Source of the DNA: Microbacterium thalli
GTDB lineage: Bacteria; Actinomycetota; Actinomycetes; Actinomycetales; Microbacteriaceae
NCBI RefSeq assembly: GCF_028737325.1
Contig: NZ_JAQZCH010000001.1
Span: 290,632-354,631 of the forward strand
Length of the DNA: 64,000 nt
Direction of reading: 5' to 3'
Below the pieces are notes generated by a model, which was not told where the DNA came from, made no database searches, and saw only the letters and a program-made list of their open reading frames with translations. Below are positions 34,145 to 43,163 of the stretch, one piece after another. Made by a program: the position numbers and the translations under genes. The stretch's first letter is position 1; every line of letters begins with the position of its first letter.

Positions 34145-34477
34145 TCAGTGCTGCGGGCGCGAGGGGCCGGTCGCCGGGTCGTCGGGCGTCTCGGACTCCT
34201 CGGGGTACAGCACGGGGCGGTCGACGCTCTTGTTCACCTGAGCGGGATCGACCGCGAGCATCAGCAGCGCGATGATCAGCAGCGTCGCGATGAAGGCGAC
34301 GCCGGCGACGATGAGGGCCACGACGACGGCGCGGGCGGCATCCTCTTGCGGGATCGACTGGAACGCCCCCATCGACACGAGCGTGATGACGCCCGAGAAG
34401 ACGGCGGCCGCGAAGGCGAGCCCGACGAGCTGGACGGGGCGCATGAGTTCGCGGCGGGTGGGGTGTTCGCCGCTCAC
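34145..34477 (-). CDS. Two-helix membrane protein, hypothetical
   Basis: A 110-residue protein with two membrane segments (about 18-40 and 50-76) and a hydrophilic Pro/Ser-rich tail. GTG 34477 overlaps the stop of the upstream membrane gene (GTGA), so the two are coupled. No family is recognised. It converges with purB. Confidence 0.75.
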   Translation of the reverse strand: MSGEHPTRRELMRPVQLVGLAFAAAVFSGVITLVSMGAFQSIPQEDAARAVVVALIVAGVAFIATLLIIALLMLAVDPAQVNKSVDRPVLYPEESETPDDPATGPSRPQH

Positions 34478-35139
34478 GATGCGACCTCCGGGTTCGACGG
34501 GGTGGACGGTGCGGATGCCGCCGGCGACGCGGCGACGGTCGAGGCGTGCTCATCGCGACGCGGCGAGAACCCGGCGATGCCGAGGAACACGGCGACGATC
34601 GCGGCGTAACCGCCGAAGAGGCCGACGCCGATCGTGATGCCGGTCAGGGTGAACGCGCCCCCCGCCTCGGCGATGAAGTACTCGAGGCTGTACGCCGGGT
34701 TGACCAGCAGCAGTCCCGCGACGAGCGCGAGGGTGACCGCACCGATGAGGATCTCGTCGCGAGCGGCGGGCTGGGTGCGGCGACCGCGGATGCCCGACAC
34801 AAGCTCGACGGCGCCGCTCACCGCGGCCCAGCCGATCACCACCGCGAAGAAGCCGACGGGCGTGCGGAGCACCGGGATGCCGCCGAGGATCGCGGCCACC
34901 AGCGTGATCGCCCCGAGGGCGATCGGCACCGCGCGGCGGCCCGCGGGGTGCACGAGCCAGGCGCTGACCAGGAAGATGACCGCGGTTGCGGTCGCGTATC
35001 CGCTGAAGACCGACATCCCGACGGCGGCCGAGTGATCGGGCGAGAACGTGATCATCACCGCGGCGACGGCGGCGAACAGGGCGCGCGCGAGCTGGACATG
35101 CCGCACTTCGAAGGTGCGGACGGCGGATGCTGCGGACAC
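34474..35139 (-). CDS. HdeD/DUF308-like multi-pass membrane protein
   Basis: A 221-residue protein with about six hydrophobic segments and a polar Ala/Ser/Thr C terminus. The layout of short helices with small glycine-rich loops (FFAVVIGWAAVSGAVELVSG) resembles HdeD/DUF308 proteins. The start is taken at GTG 35139, where hydrophobic sequence begins; a GAGAG ribosome-like site precedes it. The function of this pair is unknown. Confidence 0.7.
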   Translation of the reverse strand: MSAASAVRTFEVRHVQLARALFAAVAAVMITFSPDHSAAVGMSVFSGYATATAVIFLVSAWLVHPAGRRAVPIALGAITLVAAILGGIPVLRTPVGFFAVVIGWAAVSGAVELVSGIRGRRTQPAARDEILIGAVTLALVAGLLLVNPAYSLEYFIAEAGGAFTLTGITIGVGLFGGYAAIVAVFLGIAGFSPRRDEHASTVAASPAASAPSTPSNPEVAS

Positions 35140-35256
35140 GGCGGAACTCTCGCTGATCAGAACGGGATCACCCGATTCTACGCGTCCGGCTCGGCGTGCC
35201 GGCCGTTCGGGTCGCCCCGGGGAATCCTCCGGGGCGGGACGACGTTGCCGACCGGT

Positions 35257-36180
35257 ATGAAGGCACTGACGTATTCCGAGTTCGGCGGCAACGACCGCTT
35301 CGAGATCACCGAACGAGACATGCCCCACATCGGACCCGACACGCTCGTGGTGCGAGTGGTCGCAGCCGGGCTGAACCCGGTCGACTACAAGGTCCGCGAG
35401 GGCTACCTGCAGGGACTGATCGACACGCACCTGCCCGCCGTCCCCGGCTGGGATGTCGCGGGTGTCGTCGAGAAGACCGGACTCGACACCCCGGAGTTCC
35501 AGGTCGGCGACGAGATCCTCGCCTACGCACGGGCCGACCTCGTCAGCGGGGGCTCGGTCGCCGAGTACATGGCGGTTCCGGTGCGCACCGCCACCCGCAA
35601 GCCCGAGAACCTCGGCTTCACCGAAGCGGCGGCGATCCCGCTGACCGGCCTCACCGCACTTCAGTCGATCGAACGGTCGGGGGTCGGCGAGGGCGCCACG
35701 GTCCTCATCCACGGCGCGGCCGGCGGTGTGGGCTCGTTCGGCATCCAGCTCGCTCGCCTGCGCGGCGCGCGCGTCATCGGAACCGCCTCGGAGCGCAACC
35801 ACGACTACCTCCGCGAGCTCGGCGCCGAGCCCGTGACCTACGGCGACGGCCTCGCGGAGCGGGTCCGCGCGCTCGCGCCCGAAGGCGTCGACGTCGTGCT
35901 CGACTTCGCCGGCGGCGGTTCCCTCGACTCGACCGCCGAGGTCCTGCGCGAGGGCGGGGTCGTGACGTCGATCGCCGACCCGCGGGCGGCATCCGAGTTC
36001 GGCGGCAACTACATCTGGGTGCGCCCGAACGTCGCTCAGCTCGCGGAGCTCGCGCAGCTCGCCGCCGACGGCTCGTTGCGGGTCGAGGTCGCCGAGACCT
36101 TCCCGCTCGACGACGCCGCCGCCGCATACGCGCGTCTCGAAGAGGGCCACACGCGCGGCAAGATCGTCGTCACGGTCTGA
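35257..36180 (+). CDS. NADP-dependent quinone-reductase-like oxidoreductase
   Basis: A 307-residue medium-chain dehydrogenase/reductase without structural zinc cysteines, so of the quinone oxidoreductase (QOR) type. MKALTYSEFGGNDRFEITER marks the start. The GroES-like fold contains AAGLNPVDYKVREG; the Rossmann fold contains VLIHGAAGGVGSFGIQLARL. The closing helix is AAAYARLEEGHTRGKIVVTV. It probably reduces quinones or enals with NADPH. Divergent from the membrane pair across 117 bases. Confidence 0.92.
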   Translation: MKALTYSEFGGNDRFEITERDMPHIGPDTLVVRVVAAGLNPVDYKVREGYLQGLIDTHLPAVPGWDVAGVVEKTGLDTPEFQVGDEILAYARADLVSGGSVAEYMAVPVRTATRKPENLGFTEAAAIPLTGLTALQSIERSGVGEGATVLIHGAAGGVGSFGIQLARLRGARVIGTASERNHDYLRELGAEPVTYGDGLAERVRALAPEGVDVVLDFAGGGSLDSTAEVLREGGVVTSIADPRAASEFGGNYIWVRPNVAQLAELAQLAADGSLRVEVAETFPLDDAAAAYARLEEGHTRGKIVVTV

Positions 36181-36287
36181 TGCCTCTTCTCCGCGGGCGA
36201 CGTCGGCCGACGGGCTGGCGTCACCCGCGGGCGCGGCGCCGCGGTCGGACCCTGGCGCTGCCGGCGGGCGGCTGGTATCCAGGATCC

Positions 36288-36989
36288 ATGGCCCCCACCC
36301 CAGCGCCGCCTCAGCCGCGGGAGGTGAGCTCACCGCAGCAGCGCCGCCGGCGCAAGGACGTCACCCTGACCGTCGTGACCATCGCGGTCGTGGTGGTGAT
36401 CTGCGCCGCGGCCGGCTTCGCGGCCTGGGCCATGGCGAACTCCTGGTGGACCGAGACCGATCCGGCACCGTCGGCCGATCAGCAGCTCGACGACGGACAG
36501 TCGCGGTTCGACCGGGCCGGCGTCGATTTCTTCACGCGGCAGGGCGTCGCGACCGTCCATCTCGACGGTGACACCGCCGCGACCGACCTCGGGCTCGACC
36601 CGGACGGCGAGCACCCGATCGAGCCGCTCGTGCCGATCGAGCTGAACGTCGCCGGGTCGACCGGCACGTTCTCGTTCGGCGGGGTGGACGATTTCGCGCT
36701 CGCCACCGCGGCCGGCCGCGTGACCCGTGTCGACGTGGAGCCCGCCGCGAGCGGTTCCTGGCGGACGATCACAGCAGAGCTGCGGAATCGCGGCGCCGCG
36801 TGGGGATGGTCCGAGGACGAGATCGCGGCGCTCGAGTCCGAGCTGGGCGACGCCAGCCGGTCGGCTCCCGGTGAGGCTCACACCGCGGCGCTTCCGACCG
36901 TCACGGTCGACGGGATCGATGTCGAGGCGATCGTGACGATGGATGCCGACGGCGGAGCGGTGACCCTCCGCTACATGCTGTCTCGCTGA
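36288..36989 (+). CDS. Single-pass membrane protein with extracytoplasmic domain, hypothetical
   Basis: A 233-residue protein with a Pro/Arg-rich cytoplasmic start, one membrane helix (about 25-48, VTIAVVVVICAAAGFAAWAM) and an extracytoplasmic domain of about 180 residues, with two related-looking beta stretches (FTRQGVATVHLDG; GIDVEAIVTMDADGGAVTLR). No cysteines are seen outside the helix. No family is recognised. ATG 36288 is 107 bases after the oxidoreductase. Confidence 0.7.
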   Translation: MAPTPAPPQPREVSSPQQRRRRKDVTLTVVTIAVVVVICAAAGFAAWAMANSWWTETDPAPSADQQLDDGQSRFDRAGVDFFTRQGVATVHLDGDTAATDLGLDPDGEHPIEPLVPIELNVAGSTGTFSFGGVDDFALATAAGRVTRVDVEPAASGSWRTITAELRNRGAAWGWSEDEIAALESELGDASRSAPGEAHTAALPTVTVDGIDVEAIVTMDADGGAVTLRYMLSR

Positions 36990-37025
36990 GCCGGCCCGCG
37001 GGGAGGCCATCCGTCGCGGGCGGAC

Positions 37026-37514
37026 ATGGTGATGACGGATGTCGCAGGCAGCGGTCATGCTGGCGGGGTGCCCACCCTCGTCGGAGCGATGCCGTTCCCG
37101 TGCCGCGTCTGCGGCGCGCGCGAGGGCGAGCGCTCGGCGGCATCCGCGTCGTGGTGCTGCGTCCGGTGCGGGTGGCGGCTCGGCGACGCCCCCGATGCCG
37201 ACCTGCCGCGGCCGGTCGTCGCGGTGGTCTACTACCTGCGGTACGACGCCCGCGTGAAGATCGGCACCAGCACGCGGCCGAAGCAACGGCTCGCTGCCAT
37301 CCGTCACGACGAGCTGCTGGCGTTCGAGCGGGGAGGCCGAGCGGTCGAACAGGCTCGGCATCGCGAGTTCGGCGCCCTTCGCGAGGGCGGCGAGTGGTTC
37401 ACTCTCACCGGCGAGCTCGAGACGCACATCGATGGCCTGCGCGCAGCGGCATCCGATCCGTGGGCCGCCTACGACCGATGGATGGGCGACGCGCTGCGCG
37501 CGGCATCCTCGTGA
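37026..37514 (+). CDS. GIY-YIG-like (T5orf172/MUG113) protein with zinc ribbon
   Basis: A 162-residue protein. The N-terminal part has two CxxC pairs (CRVCGARE and CCVRCGW), a likely zinc ribbon. The C-terminal part (about 65-140) has VVYYLRYDARVKIGTSTRPK, QRLAAI and later RHREFGALREGGEWF, which match the T5orf172/MUG113 branch of GIY-YIG nucleases. Such proteins often sit in phage or accessory DNA. The start is uncertain: ATG 37026, GTG 37068 and ATG 37089 are all in frame before the ribbon. Confidence 0.8.
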   Translation: MVMTDVAGSGHAGGVPTLVGAMPFPCRVCGAREGERSAASASWCCVRCGWRLGDAPDADLPRPVVAVVYYLRYDARVKIGTSTRPKQRLAAIRHDELLAFERGGRAVEQARHREFGALREGGEWFTLTGELETHIDGLRAAASDPWAAYDRWMGDALRAASS

Positions 37515-37525
37515 GGCGGGCTGGT

Positions 37526-37585
37526 GGGACGGGGCTCGCTGAGACGGGGCTCGGTGGGACGGGGCTCGCTGGGACGGGGCTCGCT
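37526..37585. repeat. Four 15-bp tandem repeats between convergent genes
   Basis: Four units of consensus GGGACGGGGCTCGCT (unit 2 is GAGACGGGGCTCGGT) run without gaps in the 75-base space between the GIY-YIG gene and a hydrolase gene. They are noncoding. Confidence 0.95.
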
Positions 37586-37589
37586 GAGC

Positions 37590-38396
37590 TCAGGCCTCGG
37601 TGAGGAACTCGATCGCCGTCTGCCGGAACACCCGCGAGCCGGGAGCGTTGAAGTGGTGGCGATCCGGGATCTCGACGAAGCGGCCCTGCGGTGTCGCCGC
37701 AGCGAGTGCCTTCGAGCCTTCGATGATCCCGTCGAGCGAGCCCGTCGCGAAGAGCACCGGCTGGCCCGGTGCGTGCTCGGGGTCGGGGTCAACGGTGCCC
37801 GACGCGCGCATCCCGCCGGCGATCGCAAGCAGGGCGCGCAGGTCGTTGCCGGGGACCCGTTCGGTGAGGCGCACGTAGTTCTGCGTCACCGGGTCGGTGA
37901 CCGGCGTGCCGTCCTCGACGAGGGCGCGCACCTGGTCGATGTCGAGCCGAGCGAGCGGGATGCCGTCGGGCACGCCGCCGAGCACACCGCGGGTGATGCG
38001 CGACGAGAAGTCCTGCAGCACCTCCCAGCCGACGCGGGCGCCGAGCGAATAGCCGACGTAGGCGGCGGTGTCGACGAGGTAGGTGTCGAGCACCGCTTCG
38101 ACGTCCGAGGCGAGCTGGTGCAGGTCGTAGTCCTGGGGGCGATGCGGCTTGTCGCTCGCGCCGTGCCCGCGCTGATCCAGTCCGAGCACACGGAACCCCT
38201 CGCGCTGCAGATCTCGGACCCACCCCGTCGAGACCCAGTTGTCCTTCGTGTTCGAGGCGAAGCCGTGCACCAGTACGACCGTCGGACGATCGTCCTCACC
38301 CCATGAATAGGTTGCGATGCGGTGTCCGTCTTCGCCCACCAGGACGTAGCGGGGGTCGGGCAGCTCGGTCAGGCCGGAGGCGGCGGGAATGCTCAC
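37590..38396 (-). CDS. Alpha/beta hydrolase
   Basis: A 268-residue hydrolase: oxyanion region VLVHGFASNTKDNW, strand LGLDQRGHGASDKP, nucleophile elbow VGYSLGARVG, late acid in ATGSLDGIIEGS and His in IPDRHHFNAPGS. The elbow is GYSLG rather than GHSxG. The substrate is unknown. GTG 38396 has a GGAGAATGGTGGG stretch upstream. It lies 35 bases downstream of the DUF3140 gene, same strand. Confidence 0.88.
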   Translation of the reverse strand: MSIPAASGLTELPDPRYVLVGEDGHRIATYSWGEDDRPTVVLVHGFASNTKDNWVSTGWVRDLQREGFRVLGLDQRGHGASDKPHRPQDYDLHQLASDVEAVLDTYLVDTAAYVGYSLGARVGWEVLQDFSSRITRGVLGGVPDGIPLARLDIDQVRALVEDGTPVTDPVTQNYVRLTERVPGNDLRALLAIAGGMRASGTVDPDPEHAPGQPVLFATGSLDGIIEGSKALAAATPQGRFVEIPDRHHFNAPGSRVFRQTAIEFLTEA

Positions 38397-38431
38397 CCCA
38401 CCATTCTCCCGCCGGTCCGGCGCACCGACGG

Positions 38432-38767
38432 TCATCCCTTCGCGGGGTCGTGGCCCCAGTTCATCAGCGAGTAGCGCCACGGCGTCTCGGTGATGTCACC
38501 CGACGGGCGCTGCGCGAGGTGCCGGCGCACGTATCCGACGACCTTGCGCATGTGCTGCACATCGGACTCCGTCAGGTCGTCCTTCTTCGTGCGCAGCAGG
38601 TCGACGATGCGTCGGCCCGACTGGTGACCCGTCGATTCGCCGCCCCCGTCCTTCTGCCCCACGCTGTGGGATTCGTCGCTGTCGAGCCACTTCTCCAGCT
38701 CGGCGGGCGCCATGTTCACGACATCGCGGAACTCGTGGCGGGTCTGGTCGTCGTCTTCCTCGCTCAT
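38432..38767 (-). CDS. DUF3140 protein
   Basis: A 111-residue soluble protein: acidic start, then EFRDVVNMAPAELEKWLDSD, a Gly-rich middle with GRRIVDLLRTKK, and HMRKVVGYVRRHLAQRP, ending WRYSLMNWGHDP. This order fits DUF3140, a family of unknown function in bacteria and fungi. ATG 38767. Confidence 0.85.
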   Translation of the reverse strand: MSEEDDDQTRHEFRDVVNMAPAELEKWLDSDESHSVGQKDGGGESTGHQSGRRIVDLLRTKKDDLTESDVQHMRKVVGYVRRHLAQRPSGDITETPWRYSLMNWGHDPAKG

Positions 38768-38965
38768 GCTGAGATCGTGCCGCGGTGATGGTTCGCGCGC
38801 ACCCGCTTGACAGGCAACGGTGGAGAAGAATTCGCGAGCCGGTTCTGGGGAGGAGCACTCCCCTGCGTCCGCCGTGTTTCCTGCACATCGGCGGCGGGCG
38901 ACGAGTTCTCCACGAAGACCCCCGGCGACGGTCCGGATGTCGGTGGTCCGCGCCATCATGGACAT

Positions 38966-40398
38966 ATGGCAACGACGAGCGGTGGCGACGGGGTGGGGTT
39001 GAGTCCTCATGCCGGTGCGCTCGGTGCGTTCGCCGAGGCATTGGATGCTGCGCACGCGGGGGATGTCGCGCTCGTTCGGGCATTGGCTGAGGTCGGGCGG
39101 TCGGCGTTGCGCGTCGCACACGTCGGTGGGGTGCGGGGCATGGCGTCCGACATGGAGTTGCGGTCCGTCGCTGCAGGGCCGCGGGACTCGCGGGCCGGTC
39201 GGATCGGCGGTTGCAGCACGACATGGACCACGCGATGACGATCGTCGACGACTACCCGGCGGTGTTCGCGGCCTGGGCGACCCGGCGGATCACCCGGGAT
39301 CACGTAGAGGTGATCGTGAAGGCCGGGACGGTGGTGCCGGCGGAGGTTCGACCCGCGTTCGAGGAAGCGGCGATCGACATCTGCCAGCGGGACATTGCGG
39401 TGCGCGTACGCGAGCCGCTGAGAGCGTTGGCGGAGCGGATGCACCCGCGCGAGTTCACCCAGCGGCACCGGGACGCCGCCGCCAGCCGGTGTGTGCGGAT
39501 GCTCCCCGGGGCGGACGGGATGTCGGACCTGATCGCGACCCTGCCCACCGTGATCGCCGCAGGGATGCTCGACCGGCTCACGCAGATGGGCCAGTCCGTG
39601 AAGGACGCCCAAGCAGCGGGAACGGATGCCGCGGGGGCGGGAGCGACCGCGCGGGCGGATGCTGCGACGGGTGCGGGTGCGGGTGCAGCGGGGGTGGCGT
39701 TCGGCGACGCAGCCGCAACCGGGGCCGCTACCGAGGGGCCCGACACCCGCACGATGGATCAGCTCCGCGCCGACGCGCTTGCTGACCTCGTCCTGTCCGG
39801 CGCTCCGGCGGTGGATCCGACGTACGGCACCGACGCGCCAGGCCCCCTGGGAGCGATCCGCGCGCGGGTGCAGGTCGTCGTCACCGCGAACACCCTCACC
39901 GGAACCGACCATGGGCCCGCCGAAGCCGTCGGCACCGGACTCATCGACGCCGACACCGCCCGCGAACTCGCCGGGCAGACCTCATCGTGGGACCGGCTGT
40001 TCATCGACCCGATCACCCGCACCCCGGTCGAAACCGACACCTACCGGCCCACGGCATCCATGCGACGGCTGCTCCAAGCTCGCGACCAGCACTGCCGGTT
40101 CCCGGGATGCCGTCGCGCTGCGATCCGCTGCGAACTCGATCACACGATCGACCACGCGTTGGGTGGGCACACCCACATCTACAACCTCGCCCACCTCTGC
40201 CAACGACACCACTCGATGAAGCAATTCACCAACTGGAACGTCACACAACTCGGAGGCGGGGTCCTCGAATGGACCTCACCGAGCGGCCGGACCTACCGCG
40301 AAGACGTACCCATCCCCGCCGTCTGCTTCACACCCGAACCCGACCCACCGCCGGGCGCGGGAATGGGCGACCCGTTCGACGAACCGCCACCCTTCTGA
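38966..40398 (+). pseudogene. DUF222-HNH endonuclease (13E12 repeat family), frameshifted
   Basis: Two frames together make one DUF222-HNH protein. The first (ATG 38966) gives the N-terminal helices up to GMASDMELRSVAA at about 39174; the rest continues in the -1 frame with LAGRSDRRLQHDMDHAM. Loss of one base near 39172-39180 explains this. The downstream part is intact: DUF222 helices, an Ala/Gly/Thr linker, then HNH motif CRFPGCRRAAIRCELDH and NLAHLCQRHHSMK. These genes are multi-copy in many actinobacteria. The break may be real decay, programmed shifting or sequencing error. Confidence 0.85.
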
Positions 40399-40410
40399 CT
40401 CCTCGTCTTC

Positions 40411-40464
40411 GATCTCCGTCTCCGTCTCGGTCTGGATTTCGGGCTCGGTCTCGGTTTCGGTCTC
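40411..40464. repeat. Degenerate hexanucleotide repeat
   Basis: Nine hexamers of consensus GGTCTC/CGTCTC in tandem just after the HNH pseudogene. In one minus frame they would read as Glu-Thr repeats, but no gene is supported there. Confidence 0.85.
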
Positions 40465-40532
40465 GGGCAGAGTGAGGTGCGCGTGTTCGCACGTCGGCGC
40501 AGACAGCTTCTCCGGGGCCGCTTCGACCTGTC

Positions 40533-40568
40533 GCGAGCGCCGCAAGCGCCGCGAGCGCCGCGAGCGCC
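40533..40568. repeat. Four 9-bp tandem repeats
   Basis: Four units GCGAGCGCC (second unit GCAAGCGCC) in the same 176-base noncoding stretch as the hexamer array, ending next to the transporter stop codon. Confidence 0.9.
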
Positions 40569-40574
40569 CCCGCG

Positions 40575-41549
40575 CTATCGCCGCTGGGTACCGCGAACCA
40601 CACGCGGCACGACGGCGACGAGCAGCGGCATGGCGATCAGCTCCACCAGGGTCTGCGTCACCACGATCAGGGGAACGAGCCCGAACCGTTCCGGCAGCGC
40701 GAGCGCGAGCGGCAGCACGACGAGCGAGTTCCGGGTCACCCCGCTGAACACGATCGTCCGCCGGGACGGGACATCCAGCCTCGCGAAGCGGGCGGCCACC
40801 GCTCCCACGACCGCCGCGATCGGGACGAACGCGACGAACACCGGCACCACGGCCACGAGCTCGCGCGCCGCCGACCCCACCGCCGCGATCTGCGAAGCCA
40901 CGACCAGCCCGAGCGTGAGCATCATGACGGGCACCATCGCCACGGGCGCCCCGGCCGCGAACCGTTCCGCGGCGCGCATGCGGCGGGCGAGCGCCTGCAC
41001 GACGACCGCGAGCCCGAGCGGCAGCACGATGAGGAACACGAACGCCTCCGCGAACGGAACCGGGTCGACCGCCGCGATGCCAGCGCCTCCGACCATCAGC
41101 CCGAGGTACACCGGTAGCAATGCCAGCTGAAGCACCATCAGCACCGGCGTCACAGCGAGCAGCCGCTCACGCGCTCCCCCGGCCAGTCCCGCGAAGACGA
41201 TCACGTAATCCACGCAGGGGGTGAGCAGCACGAGCAGCACCCCGACCACGAGCACGTCGTCGTGCGCGACCCAGCGCGACAGCCCGAAGACGACGACGGG
41301 AACCAGGACGAAATTGACCACGAGCACGACGCCCAGAAACCGCATGTCGCGCCCCGCCGCACGCACCGCCGCGAACGGCACCCCGAGGAACGTGAGGAAC
41401 AGCAACACCCCGAGCACCGGGGTGGCGGCCGGTGCCAGCACCGGGCCCACCCGAGGCACCGCGAGACCGACGACGGCCCCGACGGCGAGCGCCAGCAGGA
41501 ACAGCGCCACTTGATGGCGCTCCACCGCGCTCGCCAGAGTCCGCATCAT
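40575..41549 (-). CDS. ACR3/bile-acid:sodium symporter-family transporter
   Basis: A 324-residue protein with about ten hydrophobic helices. The Cys-containing motif LLTPCVDYVIVFAGLAGG in the middle corresponds to the Cys of ACR3-type arsenite permeases, and the late SRRTIVFSGVTRNSLVVLPL fits the BASS/ACR3 fold. Arsenite export is possible, but no arsR or arsC is nearby, so it is named at family level only. Start ATG 41549 (a second ATG follows directly); the frame extends upstream but is not membrane-like. Confidence 0.82.
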   Translation of the reverse strand: MMRTLASAVERHQVALFLLALAVGAVVGLAVPRVGPVLAPAATPVLGVLLFLTFLGVPFAAVRAAGRDMRFLGVVLVVNFVLVPVVVFGLSRWVAHDDVLVVGVLLVLLTPCVDYVIVFAGLAGGARERLLAVTPVLMVLQLALLPVYLGLMVGGAGIAAVDPVPFAEAFVFLIVLPLGLAVVVQALARRMRAAERFAAGAPVAMVPVMMLTLGLVVASQIAAVGSAARELVAVVPVFVAFVPIAAVVGAVAARFARLDVPSRRTIVFSGVTRNSLVVLPLALALPERFGLVPLIVVTQTLVELIAMPLLVAVVPRVVRGTQRR

Positions 41550-41638
41550 GCCAGGATGCCGCACGGCAGGCTCGGCGCCCACGACGTCGAACTGCCCGGC
41601 GGCGCTCCGTTCGACTCTCGCGCCCTGACGGCCGGCAC

Positions 41639-41687
41639 ACGACACAGCCGCCGGCCCGGTCATCCCGGGGCTCGGCGGCTGTGTCGT
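41639..41687. terminator. Long hairpin downstream of the APC permease gene
   Basis: A perfect 15-bp inverted repeat (ACGACACAGCCGCCG 41639-41653; CGGCGGCTGTGTCGT 41673-41687), with a smaller CCCGG/CCGGG pairing in the 19-base loop. It lies 12 bases after the minus-strand permease stop, the right place for a terminator, but no U-tract follows. Confidence 0.65.
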
Positions 41688-41699
41688 CGACTCGTCCGA

Positions 41700-43049
41700 T
41701 CAGTCCGTGAACGACGCCTTCGACCGCTCCGAGCGACGCCGGCCGGCGCGGGCGATGAAGAACAGGACCGTGCCGACGACGATGTATCCGGCCGTCGCCA
41801 GCCACACCGGCCCGGTCTGCTGGGTCAGCAGCACGACGCTGGCTATGATCGCCAGCACCGGCACCACGCGCGGCACCGAGAAGTGCTTGTGCTCGACCTT
41901 GTCCTTCTTCAGCACGAGCACGCTCACGTTCGCCGAGAGGAAGACCAGCAGCAGCAAGAGCACCGTAGTCTCGGCGAGCGTGCCGATGTCGCCGAGCACG
42001 GTCAGCACGATGGTCGCACCGGCGACCACGAGGATCGACACCCACGGGGTGCGGCGGCGCGGCAGCACGTGACCGAACGCCCGGGGCAGCAGCCCCGCCT
42101 CGGCCAGGCCGTAGCCGACGCGGCTCGCCATCACCATGAACAGCAGCGCACCGTTGGCGATCGCGACGAGCGCGATCAGGCTGAACAGCCACGTCGGCAC
42201 GGGGAAGCCACTCGCGGTGACGACCTCGAGCAGCGGTCCGGTCGAGGTCGCGAGCTCGGTCGGCGGCACGACGATGACGGCGCCGATCGCGATCAGCAGA
42301 TAGATGACCGCGGCGGTGATGATCGCGCCGAACAGGGCGCGCGGGTACGACCGTGACGGGTTCTTCACCTCTTCGGCCATGTTCGCGGCCGCCTCGAACC
42401 CGAGGAACGAGAAGAACGCGACGATCGACGCAGCGAAAGCACCCTGCAGCGGCGGCACGTCGGGCGCGAACTCGAAGATGCGCGCGGGCTCACCGCCGCC
42501 ACTGCCCAGCACCATCGCGGCGAGCACGATGACGATGACCAGACCGGTCACCTCGATGATCGACGCCACGAGGTTCGCGCCGAGCGACTCGCGAACGCCC
42601 CGCAGGTTGATGAGCGTCAACAGCAGGATGAAGACGATCGCGGTCGGAATCGGCGGGATGTCGAACAACGCCGACAGGTAGTCGCCCGCGAACGCGTTCG
42701 CGAGGGCGGCCGCCGTCGTGATGCCCGACGCCATCATCAGGAAGCCGACGAGGAACGACAGGAACGGGATGCCGAACGCCTTGTCGACGTAGCGGGCCGC
42801 ACCGCCGGCGTGCGGGTACTTCGTGATCAGCTCCGCGTAGGTACCGGCCGTCAGCAGCGCCACGACGAGCGCGATCAGCAGCGGCAGCCAGATGACACCG
42901 CCGACATCGTTGGCCATCGTCCCGACGAGCGTGTAGATGCCGGCGCCGAGGGTGTCACCGACGATGAAGGCGAAGAGAAGGGGCGTGCCGATGGCACGCT
43001 TCAGTCCGGGCCGCTCATCGGCGGGCGGCGCACTGGTCTCATGGGTCAT
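41700..43049 (-). CDS. APC-family amino acid permease
   Basis: A 449-residue permease with 12 helices. The first helix motif GTPLLFAFIVGDTLGAGIYT and FFSFLGFEAAANMAEEVKNP are APC hallmarks. It belongs to the same subgroup as the permease at 54570-55892, with matching stretches such as VFLSANVSVLVL, LPRRRTPWV and ITKYPHAGGAA. ATG 43049 has GGAGTG upstream. The substrate is unknown. Divergent from the EI24-like gene across 114 bases. Confidence 0.92.
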   Translation of the reverse strand: MTHETSAPPADERPGLKRAIGTPLLFAFIVGDTLGAGIYTLVGTMANDVGGVIWLPLLIALVVALLTAGTYAELITKYPHAGGAARYVDKAFGIPFLSFLVGFLMMASGITTAAALANAFAGDYLSALFDIPPIPTAIVFILLLTLINLRGVRESLGANLVASIIEVTGLVIVIVLAAMVLGSGGGEPARIFEFAPDVPPLQGAFAASIVAFFSFLGFEAAANMAEEVKNPSRSYPRALFGAIITAAVIYLLIAIGAVIVVPPTELATSTGPLLEVVTASGFPVPTWLFSLIALVAIANGALLFMVMASRVGYGLAEAGLLPRAFGHVLPRRRTPWVSILVVAGATIVLTVLGDIGTLAETTVLLLLLVFLSANVSVLVLKKDKVEHKHFSVPRVVPVLAIIASVVLLTQQTGPVWLATAGYIVVGTVLFFIARAGRRRSERSKASFTD

Positions 43050-43163
43050 CGGATCACTCCAACCAAATAGTGGCGATATCGACAACCCCTGGCGTTCGCA
43101 CGCATTCTGTGGTTGGCGCGGTCTTGATGGTAGCCCCGGCGCCGAGAAGGGCAGGATGAACTC

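Noticed and set aside
37526..37585. CRISPR array
   Set aside because: The repeats are 15 bp, directly adjacent without spacers, and there are no cas genes.
40276..40545. Minus-strand protein with Glu-Thr repeats
   Set aside because: It is a translation of the hexamer array and the end of the HNH pseudogene; composition and context do not support a gene.
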